A stretch of DNA of 64,000 nucleotides from Mrakia gelida (GCA_024345305.1 BRON01000019.1:744001-808000); one strand, 5' to 3'. Shown: positions 46,791-59,264, counted from the first letter of the stretch. The notes: generated by a model not told the origin, from the sequence alone. Numbers and translations are program-made.

Positions 46791-47764
46791 ATGTCTAGCA
46801 CTGATGTCTCGCCCTCCGACACCTCAACCACCCCAACCACCGTCTTTGGAAGCAGCTGGACAGGCTCAGCCAGCGCAGGAGGAGGAGCGGGGACGAGTCC
46901 CTTCACGGCAACGCTCGTCCTAGCAATTATCTTCTCACTGGCTGCGGCTTTCGCTGTTGGGATCGCTATGTAGGTCCCTCTCTGTCTCTCCTCGACTAAA
47001 CATACCCAATTTTTCCTTCCTTCCTTTCTTTCGACGACGATCTTCCCGAGTCGTCGTTCCTCTTTTTTGAGAGAGTTCGAAGCTGACGTCCCCCGTCCTT
47101 TCCTTCCCTTTCTGATACGATTGCTGACAGGATCGTCTCCTGGTCGGCATGGAAGCGGAGAAGACGATCCTTCTATGGCTCCGGAGCGGACTACGAGAGG
47201 GAGAGGGAGGCCGATTTGGTTGAGCATTGGGTGGAATGGAGGAGGAGGCTGAGAGGGGAGGAGAGAGCGTCGAGGGAGATGGGGATGCCGTTTGGGAAGG
47301 AGCCTGAGTTGACGGAGGTTACGGTGGACGGGGTCGGAGGGCACTGGGATGAGAAGGGTGAGGGGGAGAAGGTAGTGAGTTCAGTTGATCTGAGAAGGGA
47401 GAGAGCGAGAGGAGGGAGGACCACGCGTCGAGTTCGAGCTGACCGCATCATTTCTGCTCATTCCTGCGATATTCAGCCTCTCTCTCTAGTCACCCAACAT
47501 CTAGTTCAGAACAACGAAACGGTCGCTGTGGTCTCGTACCTCATTCTTCTTCCCACGCAGGACTCGCGGCCAACGTCCGAACACGACGCGTCGGAGGGAG
47601 GAGGTTCGTCGAGCGAGGAAACTTCCCTGAAATCCTGGAGATCGGACGAAGGACTATTACCAGAGATGGTGATGGGATATGAGACGGTCTTGGTCGTCGA
47701 GGGAGACGGAGAAAGTCTGAAGGAGGGAGAGAGGGAGTGGTGGGAGGGTAGATCATCGAACTGA
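46791..47764 (+). CDS. Single-pass membrane protein, array family member A
   Basis: Three exons, 46791-46969, 47131-47374 and 47477-47764, give 236 residues. The N terminus is short and Ser/Thr/Gly-rich (SSTDVSPSDTSTTPTTVFGS), followed by a transmembrane helix (TATLVLAIIFSLAAAFAVGI) with no signal peptide. A Trp/Arg-rich juxtamembrane block follows (IVSWSAWKRRRRSF), then a charged region with ELTEVTVDG. Exon 3 starts PLSLVTQ and carries the family strand VVSYLILLPTQ and the LPEMVMGYETVLV motif. Exon 1 ends in phase 2 and exon 2 in phase 0, exactly as in its paralogues. The predicted topology is a short outer N terminus and a long cytosolic C terminus. Function unknown. Confidence 0.75.
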
Positions 47765-48012
47765 GACGCGTCTCGATCTCGACTTGGTTACGATGTATCT
47801 GCTAGTACCTTTCGTCTCACTGTATTGCTTTGATCCTATAGTGCTGTTATATTTACTGGTGAGGGCTCTACGCTTGTTGAGTGCTCGCTTACTCGACGAG
47901 GTACGAACTGAGTCGTCTTGCGAAGCTCGTGATTTAAATCGAGCGTTCATTTCGTCAGCTTCCCTCCAACCACCACCGCCGAATCCCTTCCCCTTTTCCT
48001 CGAACTTTGCAG

Positions 48013-48529
48013 CTTCGTCGGAAGACGTGTGTGGATAAGGAGAGAAGTCGAGCTCGAAGGGTGGCGATCGTGGAGACGTCCTTATCAGCCCGAAATGGAC
48101 GACAGGGAGAAACCTGAGATGAACGAGATCCAGATGGACGAGGAGGAGGCTCATAAAGGTCTTGGAAGAATCTCGGGAGACGTGGTGGTGAGCTCAGATC
48201 ACCAACGGTTTGAGGGAGGAGGGAGGGACGATGGGAAGTCGAGCTCCCCATCTCTCGCTTCGCTTCGCCTCCCCGGTTTACCCACACAGCCTCTCTCATT
48301 CGATCTCCTCCCACCGGAACATTCTCGAACATCCTCAAGCCCATCATCGCAAGGGATCGTCTCGTTCCTTATCCTCCTTCCCTCTCAACCCCCGCCACAG
48401 CAACCTTCGACCTCTTCAGCCGCGTCGTCCGACCTCGTCGAGAACGAAGCTCTTCCAGAGTTCGTTCTAGGGTCAGATCTCGTTGCCTTGGAAGGATCCG
48501 ATAGGGAGAAGAAGAACTTAGGGATTTGA
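48013..48529 (+). pseudogene. Array family member B, apparently lacking the membrane exon
   Basis: Exon 2-like (48013-48187) and exon 3-like (48290-48529) blocks match the family. Exon 2 enters in phase 2 and is 175 nt, the same length as in member D. It begins FVGRRVWIRREVELEGWRSW. Exon 3 starts PLSFDLLPPEH and carries IVSFLILLPSQ and ALPEFVLGSDLVALEG. No upstream exon with an ATG and a membrane helix ending in phase 2 can be found between 47765 and 48012. A hydrophobic ORF from 47793 has the wrong phase and unusually AT-rich codons. The first in-frame ATG inside exon 2 is at 48095. It is either a 5'-truncated relic or a soluble derivative. Confidence 0.55.
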
Positions 48530-48613
48530 ACGGCCTGAGAGGAGGGGGAGGTGGAACGGCAGGAACTCGACGACGACGCGTCTCATCAATCGAAAACTCG
48601 TTATGACATGACT

Positions 48614-51002
48614 CTACAAGAACCTCCTCGAGTACTCTCCCAGCATCAACATTGCCATGCTCTGTCCGTAAGGCATCGAAGTGAGAGGGACGTCCTTGTA
48701 TCCCTGCAGGTTCGCAAAGACGGGAGTTCCGAAGCTGCGAGACAGAGGGCGAACGCGAAACGAAACGAGGTTAGCTTCCAGCTCTCTCAAAGCTCGAGGG
48801 GCTTCTTCTGTGAGTCTCCCACGTTGACTAGACTTGCACATCCCAGCACGAAATAAACGAGGAAAGCAAACTCACCTGACGTCCAAAAGCTCTCCACTCG
48901 GCTGAATCCTCTTCACGACTCCTTTCACAGCGGCGTAGGCAGCCTGCTCGTACTGCTCTCCGACGATGTACTTTTTCCTCAGAGCAGCGAGTATCCCGAA
49001 GGCAAAGCCTGCTGTAGCGGAAGACTCGAGGTAGGAGGTGGGACTGGATGAAATGAGACGCGAGACGCGAAGGGAAGCCGGCGAAGTCAGCGTCTCTTCT
49101 CCTTTCTTCCCAGCTCTAGAGAGAAGCGGCAAGAGGATACGATGTACTCACTCGTCGATTAGAGTGTTCCAAAGTCCCGTCTCCTTATCCTGGTACTTGA
49201 CCAACGCGTCGATTTGAGATTGAAGCGTTGAGAGGAGGTATTCTCGGATGGGATCGTTGGGAGCGAGGTGGGTTTGAGAGCTGAAGGTTGAAGGGGAGGC
49301 GGCGAGAGAGGAGTCGGAGAGGAGAGAGAGGAACTCGGGGATGAAGATGGTGACCCTGAGTCGAAAAAGAAAACGAGGGGAGGGGGAGGGGAGGTGGGTG
49401 AGTCGGACGCGACGGGCGGAGAAGAGAAGGGTTGGAGAGAGAGGAGGGAGAGAAAGGACTAACCAAGAGTTTCCTCGTGCCCAGAGAGCATTGGCGTACT
49501 GGGTAGAAGGAAGAGGGGAGAGGGAAGGTGAGTAGGGATCGGGAGCGATGCGAGAAGTCGAGGGGAGGAGAGGGACGAACGTTGTGTCGACCGTCGAACG
49601 TCCATCCGTGGAACCAGAGACCGGTCTTCCTATCAGCGAGATACCTGAGAGAAGGCGTAGGAGCGGTTCGAAGAGGTCAGAAGATGGTCAAAAATAACAA
49701 GGGAACAGAGAGAATGCGACGACGCACTTGATGTGAACGAGAACCTGTCGCTTCGCCTCCTGAACGTAGTGAGGCCGGTTGAGAACCATACCGATCTTGG
49801 CCAGGGGAAGGACGGTCCTGTCGGTCAAGCAGAAACAGTAAGCAAGCACAAAGGAGAGAAGGAGGAAGGAAAGGAAGAGAGTCGCGTCCCAAACTCACAT
49901 CATCAAAGTATCGTCCCAAAGCTGACCGAGATGATCCGAGACGAAGGTAGTGTGAGCGAATCCACCCTCCTCGTTCCTGGGAAGATCGTTCATGGCCCAC
50001 TCTCCCCACGAGTCGAGGTAAGGGAGGTAGCTTCGCTCTGCGATGAGGAGGAGGAGAATGGGGAGCAAGGAAGGAGGTGAGCTCGGGCTTGACTTCGAAC
50101 AGGTTTGATCCGCCTTTGTCCCCCTCGAAACGTTCCGATGCTGTCGACCAGAGGGAACTTGAGAAGATGGAGACGCACCTCCGGTAATCTCGTAGAGGTA
50201 AGCGAGCGTGAGGAAGGCTGCCATGGTGTTGACGTTCTTGGAGGGAGTTCCGAGCTTGAACTGAGCTGAGAACCAGTCGGTCATGGTCTTGAGCATCTCG
50301 GGGTCACCGGTCATCTGGTAGGACTGGTGGCAGAAGGAGGAGAGGGGAAAAAGGGAGGGGAAGGGAGGTCGACGTTCAGCTTCGCTTTCGCTCTTCCGAG
50401 TTCGCTATCAAAGCTCACCCTGAGGATACCTGAGCAGGGTTACGCGGAGGGATCTGAGGTCAGCTTCGACGTTGAATCAATGTTGATGGACTCAGAGCTT
50501 ACCGTACAGCCCAATCCTGCGAAGAACAGCGAAACGAGAGAAGGAAGGAAGGTCAGCTCAGCCCTCCTTCGGTCCATCTCCCTCTTCTCGCCCGGCGTAA
50601 ATCTGCTCACCCTTGCGTCCACTCCCATCCTTTACTCCAGCTCTTGGTATCGACGCTCTTCCCTCCAGGCAAATGAAGCAGAAACTCCCCTGGGAAGAAG
50701 AAGAACCGAGTCAGCCTCGAGCTCGAAGGAAGGAGGGCGAGAGAGAGCAGCCGGCTTCCTCCGTCTCGTCTTGAGCTCGAAGGAGCAGAACAGCATCAGG
50801 GAAGGAGCTCACCAGTAGTATCCTCAATCTCGGTGACGTTCTTGATGAGGAGTTTGACCTGTTGCAAGCTCTCGTCCTTGGTAGGAAGTCCGAGCGAGTC
50901 GATGGCGAGGGCCTTCATCCAAGTCGAGGAAGCTCCGGTGAACGTCGTCCCTGTCATCCCGAATTCGGCGACGTGGTCGTCTTCTCCTTTGCCTGAAGTC
51001 AT
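48614..51002 (-). CDS. GH105-like unsaturated rhamnogalacturonyl hydrolase
   Basis: The family removes the unsaturated uronic acid from pectin-derived oligosaccharides after lyase action. Many small exons run from ATG 51002 (MTSGKGEDDHVAEFGMTG) to TAG 48616-48614. Recognisable segments follow the usual (alpha/alpha)6 barrel order: FTGASSTWMKALAIDSLGL, PYLDSWGEWAMNDLPR, EEGGFAHTTFVSDHLGQLWD with DDTLMMTVLPLAKIGM, IKYLADRKTGLWFHGWTFDG, LWARGNSWVTIFIPEFL, ESSATAGFAFGILAALRKKY and TSMPYGQSMAMLMLGEYSRR. The DD pair, the HGW and the RGNSW segments are typical of GH88/GH105. No signal peptide precedes the first domain, so the enzyme is predicted to be intracellular, which fits uptake of oligosaccharides before hydrolysis. 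The start could lie in a further upstream exon, which I did not find. Confidence 0.82.
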
Positions 51003-51411
51003 CGGTGAGGATGGAGGAGGGATGGGAAGGGGTGTAAGTGGGTGAGGTGGTGTGTTGTAGATGGAGGGAGGGAAGCCAGCTTGGCTGCTTTTTTCCCTTC
51101 CAAGTCCGGAACGGATTCGACCGCCCTCCCGGCGAAGGAGGATCGTTGAGCCGCGCCTAGCGACGAGCGTTGAGGTGAAAATATTCGCAAACCGGTTGTT
51201 GGGCGTCAGTTTCGTGTTTTGAAGGCAAGTACGAGAAAAAGAAGGGGGAGTAAAACGCACAGAGATCGATAGAGTCTGAAATCGCGTTCGAGCGAGCGTC
51301 GCTAGGTTTTCTACCCTCCTCCCTCCCTATCCTCGAATGAAACAAAACATGATGATCGTAGAACCAGTAAAAATATAAAGAAGTGAATATGGCTACATTG
51401 AAACAGTCCGT
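51003..51411 (-). promoter_or_regulatory. Upstream region of the GH105-like gene
   Basis: About 410 bp between the GH105 start and the end of the next minus-strand gene. On minus it is pyrimidine-rich close to the start (51003-51070). No core promoter motif stands out. The end near 51360-51411 is comparatively AT-rich, as expected for a 3' UTR. Confidence 0.4.
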
Positions 51412-54400
51412 TTAATCGAAGAGAGCGAGTCCCGTTCCCCTCCTCTTCTTCCTCTGCCCAGCAGCGCTCCCTCCTCCAGCGATCCGGTTCTTCCCAACCC
51501 CCTTCACAGCCTCCTTCTCCTCCTCCGAACTATCTACCTCCTCCTCGCTCGAGTCTTCCTCGCTCGACGAGTCGTCCTCCGCTCCGTTCTCCTGACTGAG
51601 CGACGAGGGTCCGGCGGATCCATGCTGCTGTTGAGACGACGGGAGCTTCCCCTTCCCGGTCAAGCTGTTCCACATCGTCTTCCCCCACGACGAGCTCGTA
51701 TCCTTGTCCTTCCCCTTCCCGTTCGCCGATCCGTTCGTGTGCTGAGACGAGCTGGCCGATCCTCCTCCGGTGACAGCGAAACTTCCACTCTCCGCCGCCT
51801 CAGCCATGTCTCGAAGACTCATCGTTCGCTTCATCCCCGAACGCGACTGAGACGACTGCGAGGCTGGAAGGGATGGGTAGATGTTGGTAGTGGGGGTTCG
51901 GTGGGAGGAAGAGGCCGGTTGGGAGTGGGATTGAGGGAGTCGGTTGGGAGTGCTGGAAGCCGCGGGAACCTCGTCGAGGAAGTCTGATGCTGACATTTTG
52001 GGACGAGGGCGACGGAGGTTGGTGGAGGGAGGAAGGCTTGAGAGATCCAGCGTTGGGGGGAGAACGGGGAGATGGATGGATGGGAGCGCTTTGGCTGGGG
52101 AGGAGGAGGGTCCGTGATCTGAAGGAGGAGAGACGGACGCGTCTTCTTCCTCGTCCTCGACTGCAGCGGCAGGTTCCTCGACGGCCGTCTCTTCCTTGAT
52201 CGACTTGGCGGGAGAGGGAAGCTCCTTCACTGGGACAGCGGGGACGTATTGAGTGGAAGGGTAGGATTCGGGGAAGGGGTCGTACTCTCGCTGAGTCTCA
52301 GGGAAGGATTGAGAGGCGGCGTCGAAGAGAGGGCTGTCGTCGTGGATGGCGGCGTTTCCGTTGGGGAGCTTCGTCTGGTAGAGGAAGATAAAAAGGGAAG
52401 ACACGGGTCAGTTCAATAGAGCTTATAGAGCTCGAGAACGATCGCGGCGAAGCAGGAACTCACCGACTCGCTCGTTTGAGAATCCTCAGCGATCTTCTCC
52501 TCCTCGACCTCGACGATCTCCTCCTCCTTCTGCTTTCCCTTTCCCGAGATCTCCTCGTCTACCTGCATCGACGACGAAGGTCCCAACTCCTTCTCCTCTT
52601 CTACCTCCATCTCGACGTCGAGAGCTGGGCTCTGAGAAGCTGAAAGCTGCGACTGTTGAGGTTGGGCCGAAGCTCTCCTCGACAACCTGCCTGACGAACG
52701 AAGAGGAGTGACCGCCGCTGCGAGAGGCTCCTTGCGAGATCGACCTCTGGTGCTCTTGGCTGGGGTATCGACCGTTTCCGTGGGAGAAGGATGCGAGCTA
52801 GACTCTGGTTCGACCGATCTCGCGACGCTCGCTCGAGTGGATTTGGCGATGGGGAGGGACGATGATGGGGTTGAGGTCGAGGCTACTGCGTTCTGAGAGC
52901 GGGTGGATCGAGTCGAGCGAGTAGTCCGAGTGGTGGGAGTGGGCTGGGACGCGACTGGTTCCGGCGAGGGCTCCTTCTCCTCCACGACCTCTGGGAGGTC
53001 CGACGACTCCTCGACAGCCACGGGGTCGTTGATTTCGACTCCGACGGACTCCGGTTCTGGTGAGGGAGAAGGAAGCTGGAGTTGAACGACGGCCTTGGGG
53101 GTGACTGGCTTGTCCTGACTGGAGGGAACGGCGTCCTGGGTTCGCTGAGAGCTGTTGTCGAGAGCGTTGGCGTCTCGGGCTGCTCGATCGGCGCTGGTGT
53201 AGGTAGAAGGAGGTTGGGAAGCCGTGGGCTCATCGAGGTCGGCGAGGGAAGGTCGAGGGGGTTGGAAGGAAGTCGGTTCGTCGTCCCTCTTCTCGTTGGA
53301 GTCGTCCAGCTCGTCCAGATCGGTCTCGAGGCATTCGACGGCGGCTTCGACGTTCTTCTCGACGGAGGTGGCAGGACCGGTTCGGGACGAAGAGGAGGAG
53401 GTGATGAGCGACTCGTTGGATCCACCTTCGGAGCCTTGTTCGGGTCGCGTCGACGAGGCGTAGTCTCCGATGATGGACGAGGCTGGGGAGCGTCGCTGAA
53501 CCGAAACGATGTCGTCGTCGTCCTCCTCCTCGGCGTCGTCTTCTCCTGCTGCGATCATCGTCACGTCTCCATCCTCATCCTCGGTAGGAGAGTCATCGGC
53601 GATCTCAGCCTCATGAGTCTGTTGAGGCTGAGAAGCTCGAAGAGCTGAGGTGATGGGACTGGCCGTCGATTGGGAGATGTCGAGACTGGCCTCGGCGACT
53701 TCCTGCTCCTGCTGCTGCTCCTCCTCTTCCTCCGAGTTCGAGGCTGCTGATTCCTCCTGGTCCTTCTCGTCGTCGGACTGATCGATGGTTCCGGGGAGTG
53801 TGAGTCCTTCCTGCTCGTCCGAGTCGAACTCCATGTCTCCGACGCGTCCGTACTGGCTGGATTGACGTCTCGACGAAGGCTTCTCTTCCTCCTCGGTCTC
53901 TCCAACGTCGCTGAGTTCGACCTCGTCGTTCGAAGACTCGTCGTCGGTGTCGGGAAGAATCTGTCGAGAGAGGGACGATCGAGGAAGGGACTTGGCGACG
54001 GGGAGGACGACGGGAGCGGGAGCCTTGGGCGATTGTTTGGGCTTCGACGCGACGACTGGCTTGACGACGGGAGGTGCTTCCTCTTCAGTTTCCGATCCTG
54101 AGTTCGCCGAGGGAGGAGGAGGAGCCTTGGCCGTAGGTCTGGGAGATGGCTTGGGGAGAGCGGCGATCTTGCGAGGAGTCGTCTTCTTGGGAGTGATGGC
54201 GTTGAAGTCCTCGGAGCTGCTTGAATCCGAATCGTCCGACGACGATCCCTCTCCTGGAGTCTGCTGGTAGACGTCGGATCCAGCTCCATCGAGCCTAGTC
54301 GAAGTCGAAGGAGCGACAGCCGAATCGTCCGAATCTCCTGACTCGTCCGAGTCGCGTTGAGGGGTGGGAGCGAGAGCCGAAAGTCCAAGGGGAGAGGACT

Positions 54401-57400
54401 GAGCTCGGATTGATGAGGTTGGGAAGATCTCGTCGATCTGAAGGACGAGGAAGAAGCGAGGAAGCGGTGAGCGAGGCTTCCCTCAAAGAAAGAGAGAAAG
54501 CGTGAACGAACCTCTTCTTCCACGACAGCAGCGACGATAGGAGCAGGAGCATCTTCCTCCCCATCGTCCTCGTCGTCTCCATCTTGACCGTCATCCGACC
54601 CGGTGAGCTTGGGACTGTCGTCGTCCTGGAGGGGAAAAGACGAGGGGTTAGGTCGAGGAGAAGGCAAGGAGTTCGAGTGAAAGGAAGTGCTCACGCTCTG
54701 CTCGACCAGCTTCTCAGCCGATACAACTGAAGTAGAGGGGACGAGCTCTTGAGGTTTTGAGGGAGTGGGCTGAAGAAGGAAAGGCGATCGGAGAGTCAGC
54801 CACAGACGAAGAAGACGCGTCGAATATGAAGTCAACAAACGCGAAACTCACAGGCTCAACCACCTCCTCCATCTCGACGTCAACAGCCTTCCCTTTCCCC
54901 TTCGCCAGCCTCCTCGCCTCAATCACAGCCTCGTCCTCAGCCACCATCTCCTCGTCCTCGTTCCCGACACCTCCCAACCCCATGTCGACCTCCTCGATGG
55001 CCTTCTTCTCCTTCTCCTCCCTCTCTTCCAGCAGACGCTTCTTCTTCTCGTCGTGAGTCTTCGACTTCCTAGGCTTGGTCTTCCTCTTCGACGACTTGGT
55101 CGATCCAGTATCGCTCTCCGAAGCTCTCGATCCAGCGTCGCTCAGCATCGAAGTCGACCGAACAATTTGAGGGCGAGTGCGAGGAGGGAGGGCGGCGAGA
55201 ACAGCAGGAGCCGAAGGGATGGGAGCTGGTTTGGAAGGGACAGGAGCGGTGGAGGTGGAAGGAAGAGGAGTGACGGGTTTGGTAGGTGAAGGGTTCTTGG
55301 TCTTGAGAGTGGCGACGGGCGGGAGAGGCAGATCTGACGAGACGACGACCGGGGCCTTCGACTTCCTCGGCTTCTTCTTGAGAGGTTCGACGACGACGGG
55401 CTCAGCTTGAACGACGGGAGCCTCTTTAACGACGGGAGTCGGCTTGGGTGTAGGGACGGGAGCGGGAGGGGCGGCGACGGCGACGGCTGGCTTGGTGATG
55501 GGAGGAGGGGTGGGTTTCGCGATTGGTGTCGACGTTGGCAAGGAAGCGACGATGGGAGCCGCCTGTGGACGAAGAAGAAGATAAGAGTAAGCTAACGCGT
55601 TCATTCTAAGTGAGAGAGCGACGATCGAGAGATCCGAAGACGTACCAAAGGAGCAGCAACAACCTTCTCTTTCTTCTCTTTCCTCTCCTTCTTCGCCGCC
55701 TCCTTCGCCTCCTTCTTCTCCCTCTTGATCTTCTGCTCCGGCGTCTCCTCCTGAGCCTTGAGCTCTCGAGACTCCAATCTCCTCTTCAGATGTCTCGGAC
55801 TCGCGTCCTCTGCGACGACGACGGGGACCTTGGGAGTCGACGCGACGATCTTGGACGACGAGGCGATGGCGTTCGACTTCGACGAGGCAGCGACGGCCGG
55901 AGTCGCTGTTGACGGACGAGGAGCGACAACCTTAGACCTCGCAGCGAAGGAGGCAGTGGTAGGAGTACTGATGGGGATGGGAGCTGGAGTGGGAGCGGCG
56001 GCTTTGGGGGTTGGAGGAGGAGCGACCCCGTCGGGAACGATGAATCCTTTGCTGGCGGCGAGAGCTCGAAGGGAGGGTGGGATGAATCCTCCCATTCCAG
56101 GGAAGAACCCGGTGATGACTTTGGAGGAGGGTGTTTCCACCGGTTTGGGAGCTGCGACGACCTTGGCTTTAACAACGACGGGAGCTGGAGGAGGAGCAAC
56201 CTTCTCGACGACGGCGGGAGCGAGCGAGGCCTTCTTCGCGGCCTTCTTCCTAGGCTTCTCGACGGCGACGGCGGTAGGTTTGACTGGAGGATCGACGTCC
56301 ATAGGAGCTGCAGCGACGGCGACGACGGCAGGAGGTCCAGGAACGAGCTTCTTCGACTTCTCGATCTCCTTCGTTCCCTCGACCTCGTTGGCAGCCTTCT
56401 TCGCCTTCCTCTCAGCCTTCCTCAGCTTCTTCTCCTGCCTCGCCAACTTTGTAGCCGCAGCTGCTTCCTCCAGAACCTTCTTGGCCTGTTCCTTCTCTAA
56501 AGCAGCCGCCTGAGCAGCGACTCGAACTCGTTCCTCCTGCTCTGCCTTCTTGCTGAGCTTCTTTGCTGGAGTAGGTTTGACGGCGGAGGCGAGGGTGGGC
56601 TTGGGGATGGGGATAGGTTCGAAAGCTGGTTTGGAGACTGAGGGAGTGGGGAGAGTAGCTGACTTGGTGGGTTTGGCTGCTGCTGGGGTCGAGACGGCGG
56701 GAGGAGGCAGAGCGGACTTCTTGGACGAGCTCGCGACGGGGAGGGGAGCGGCGACGACTGGGACCGACGACGATGCTGTTGAGGCTGGAGTCGAGACCTC
56801 GGAGATCCTAGCCTTCTTCTTCTTGGGTTCCTGGACGGGAAGGGACGACTTGGAAGCTGGCGTAGCTGATTTGAGGGAGGCGACCGACGCGGAGGTCGCT
56901 GGAACGACGGTGGGCGCGGACTTGGACTTCTTTGTAGCCGTAGGAGGGACAACGACGTCGGGAGTAGCGACGACCTTAGACTTCTTCTTGCGCTCCTTCT
57001 TGGCGGGGGGAGGCTGGGGAGCAGCGACGGCTGAGTTGGATTTCGAGGCGACGGAAGCAGGGACGGGTGCTGAAGGAGCTGGTGCTGCTGCTAGAGCTGG
57101 AGGTTGGTAGAAGGGATTGGGTTGCGGCGGGGGTGATGGGGAGGTGTGAGGAAGAGTGTAGTGGAGGATGAGGACGTTGTCGACATCGGTGGCTCGAAAG
57201 TGGAGAGCTTCGAAGTCGGGCTCTGGAGGGAGGGAGGGGGGGAAGGAAGGACGGCGAAGGAGAGAACACGATCAGCGACGGCTCTTCGAGACCAGGTAGC
57301 GCTGAAATAGTGAAGGAAATATAATAAGGCTCACGATCCTCGATAGGAATGGGCTTTTGTCCTGCTCTCTCTCGTTGGAACTCGACTCTAGCTCGCTTGG

Positions 57401-58031
57401 GGAGGTTGAGCTTCGTTCGAACGACGTCCTTGGTCGTTTCCAGCGTCCAGTCACCTACAAAGAGACGAAAAGCGGAAAAGGGGGGACGTGGTCAGTTACA
57501 TTCCCACTCATTCGTGCTGATAAAGGGATGTGCAGTCTGCGAAGGATCGTACGACGAGAGGAAGGGAAAGGGAGAGGGAAGGGAGGTTGAAAAACAGACG
57601 GCTCCTACTTCCCTTGAGCTGAGCTCCCCTCAAGAGATACCACCTCCTCAGACCCAGTCTGGGGAAGGCTGGAAAGATTTGAGCGACGTGTATGCTTCAA
57701 CAGAGTGCTAGAACTGACTCCTAGCTCGATATCTGAGCTCGTCCTTCCTTCCCACTCGTGAGCTCCTTTTTCCTTCGCCCGGCACCAACATCACCCCACT
57801 CTCCTCTCCCTGCTCCTCTCACTCCCCTGAGCTCGAAGAGAGTCCCATATCCTCAACATACCCTCCAGACCTCCCTACCTCGGCCAGAAGTGATTACTAG
57901 AGACTGAACTCACGTTGAAACAACCTCTCGAACGTCTTGACTCCTTGAAACTCAACCAGAGCCGAAGCCTTCCTCTTGTTCGATCCTGGGCTCATCTCAG
58001 CCAGCGTAGGGGCGGTAGAAGAAGAAGCCAT
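51412..58031 (-). CDS. Giant, mostly disordered nuclear-type protein
   Basis: The start at 58031 gives MASSSTAPTLAEMSPGSNKR. A small possibly folded N-terminal region is split by a 453-nt first intron (LVEFQGVKTFERLFQ, then DWTLETTKDVVRTKLNLP, RARVEFQRERAGQKPIPIED and LHFRATDVDNVLILHYTL). It reads like a short beta-rich domain. The remaining 1,700 or so residues are low complexity. Ala/Pro/Lys repeats with many KKKPRKSK-type basic clusters come first, then a charged coiled-coil stretch (RQEKKLRKAERKAKKAANEV), then Ser/Asp/Glu-rich blocks and RTTRSTRSTRS repeats. A Ser/Glu stretch precedes the C terminus RKKRRGTGLALFD. Large in-frame exons with few introns make it a real gene. Treacle/Nopp140-like or chromatin-scaffold roles are possible guesses only. 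The stop is at 51414-51412. Confidence 0.7.
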
Positions 58032-58710
58032 CGTGATGAGACGAGAGAGACCTCTAGAAGAAGGGCGAGAGAGAACCGAGAAAGGGAGGGGGTGAAGGGT
58101 GAGGGAAGGAAGCAGACGAGGCGATCAAAAAACGCGAAGGTCGAGAGTTGAGTTTCTGGTCTCGTCGCCTTGGTGACTGCTAGAGACGAGGACTGAGATT
58201 TCACCCCGTCGCAGTAGAGTACCGAGAAAGAGGAGGCGCAGATACAAATTCTCAGTGCAAGATCAAGTTTCTCAAGTTTGCAGATTTTCGCAAGAAGAGG
58301 ACACGGGAGCGAAGAGCGGTGAGGAAGCGACGCGCTCACATGCAGACTTTCGTTTCTTGTCCAGCGTCTTTCATCCCAGTTCAGTACACATCTCAGTTAC
58401 CTGTCTGTCAATACAGAAGTCACAGCAGTCTCGTCTGCGAGAGTGGAGCGGTCCATGGGTCTCGGAGGATCGCGTTGTTGACGAGCGCGTCTCCTCGGCC
58501 GCGCGACGCGACTTCTTTCCGTCTCCCACCCTTCCACAGCTACCAATCTCTTCAGAGAGCTCGTTCATCTCGAGGAAATCTTCGAACAAACCTCCGGCCC
58601 TCTGCTGAATGCGCTTTCGGGATGACTTCGGCTTTGATCCTTTCGCTCCTGAGTCCACTTGCCTCTTTCAACCTTGCCTTCCTCCCTTCCACCAATACAC
58701 CACCATCACA
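58032..58710. promoter_or_regulatory. Divergent promoter between the giant gene and array member C
   Basis: About 680 bp between divergent start codons. It contains several inverted GACGCG/CGCGTC words and a CT-rich stretch ending CACCATCACA just before the ATG at 58711. No gene seen. Confidence 0.5.
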
Positions 58711-59264
58711 ATGAGCGCCATGTATGCAGCCGCTCTGCCCTTCGTGCTCCTTCTCTTCTTCTTGACTACGCTGTGAGTCCGTGCGACGTCTCGCGGCGAA
58801 ACTTGACGTGGTTCGAGGAAAACGAAACAACCGCTAGCTGACCTTGCTCCCTTCCCGTTTGATCGTTACAGCCTGATAAGGATCGCCCTCGAGAGAAGAC
58901 GGTCGAATAGTCCGGAAGCTCAAGCGATGAGGGCTAGAATCATCGAGGCTTTGATGCTTCGAGGACTCGACGACGCGTCGTTGAACGAGCAGGGCGAGGA
59001 AAGAGAACGGCCAGAGATGTGGGAGGTTGAGCTGCAGTCTGACGACTTCACCAGTACAGTGAGTCTCTATTATGTCTTGACGAGATGAGGAAGGCTACAG
59101 CTGATCTCCCATCATCTCAGCCGCTCTCGCTCACGTCGTCGCAGAGGAGGGTCGTCGACCAAAGCGCGTCCCCCTCGAGGTTCCTCACAGTTTCTGTCCT
59201 ACTTCCATCAAAAGTCAGCCTTGTAGAAGAAGAAGATCTTCCCGCTGGCCTTGGGGACTCGTAG
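58711..59264 (+). CDS. Single-pass membrane protein, array family member C (short form)
   Basis: Exons 58711-58772, 58872-59058 and 59121-59264 give 130 residues, the shortest complete member. The protein begins almost directly with the membrane helix (YAAALPFVLLLFFLTTLLIR), followed by ALERRRSNSPEAQ, and the second exon ends with RPEMWEVELQSDDFTST. Exon 3 opens PLSLTSSQRR and contains FLTVSVLLPSKV and DLPAGLGDS, where it stops at TAG 59262-59264. It therefore lacks the C-terminal VVDV extension of members F and G. The phase 2 and phase 0 introns match the family. The missing tail may be a natural short form or a premature end; the ancestral frame cannot be judged by eye. Confidence 0.75.

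Noticed and set aside
47793..47858. Hydrophobic ORF (MYLLVPFVSLYCFDPIVLLY) as missing exon 1 of array member B
   Set aside because: It ends in phase 0 at the only donor, whereas the family needs phase 2, and its codons are unusually AT-rich for the window.
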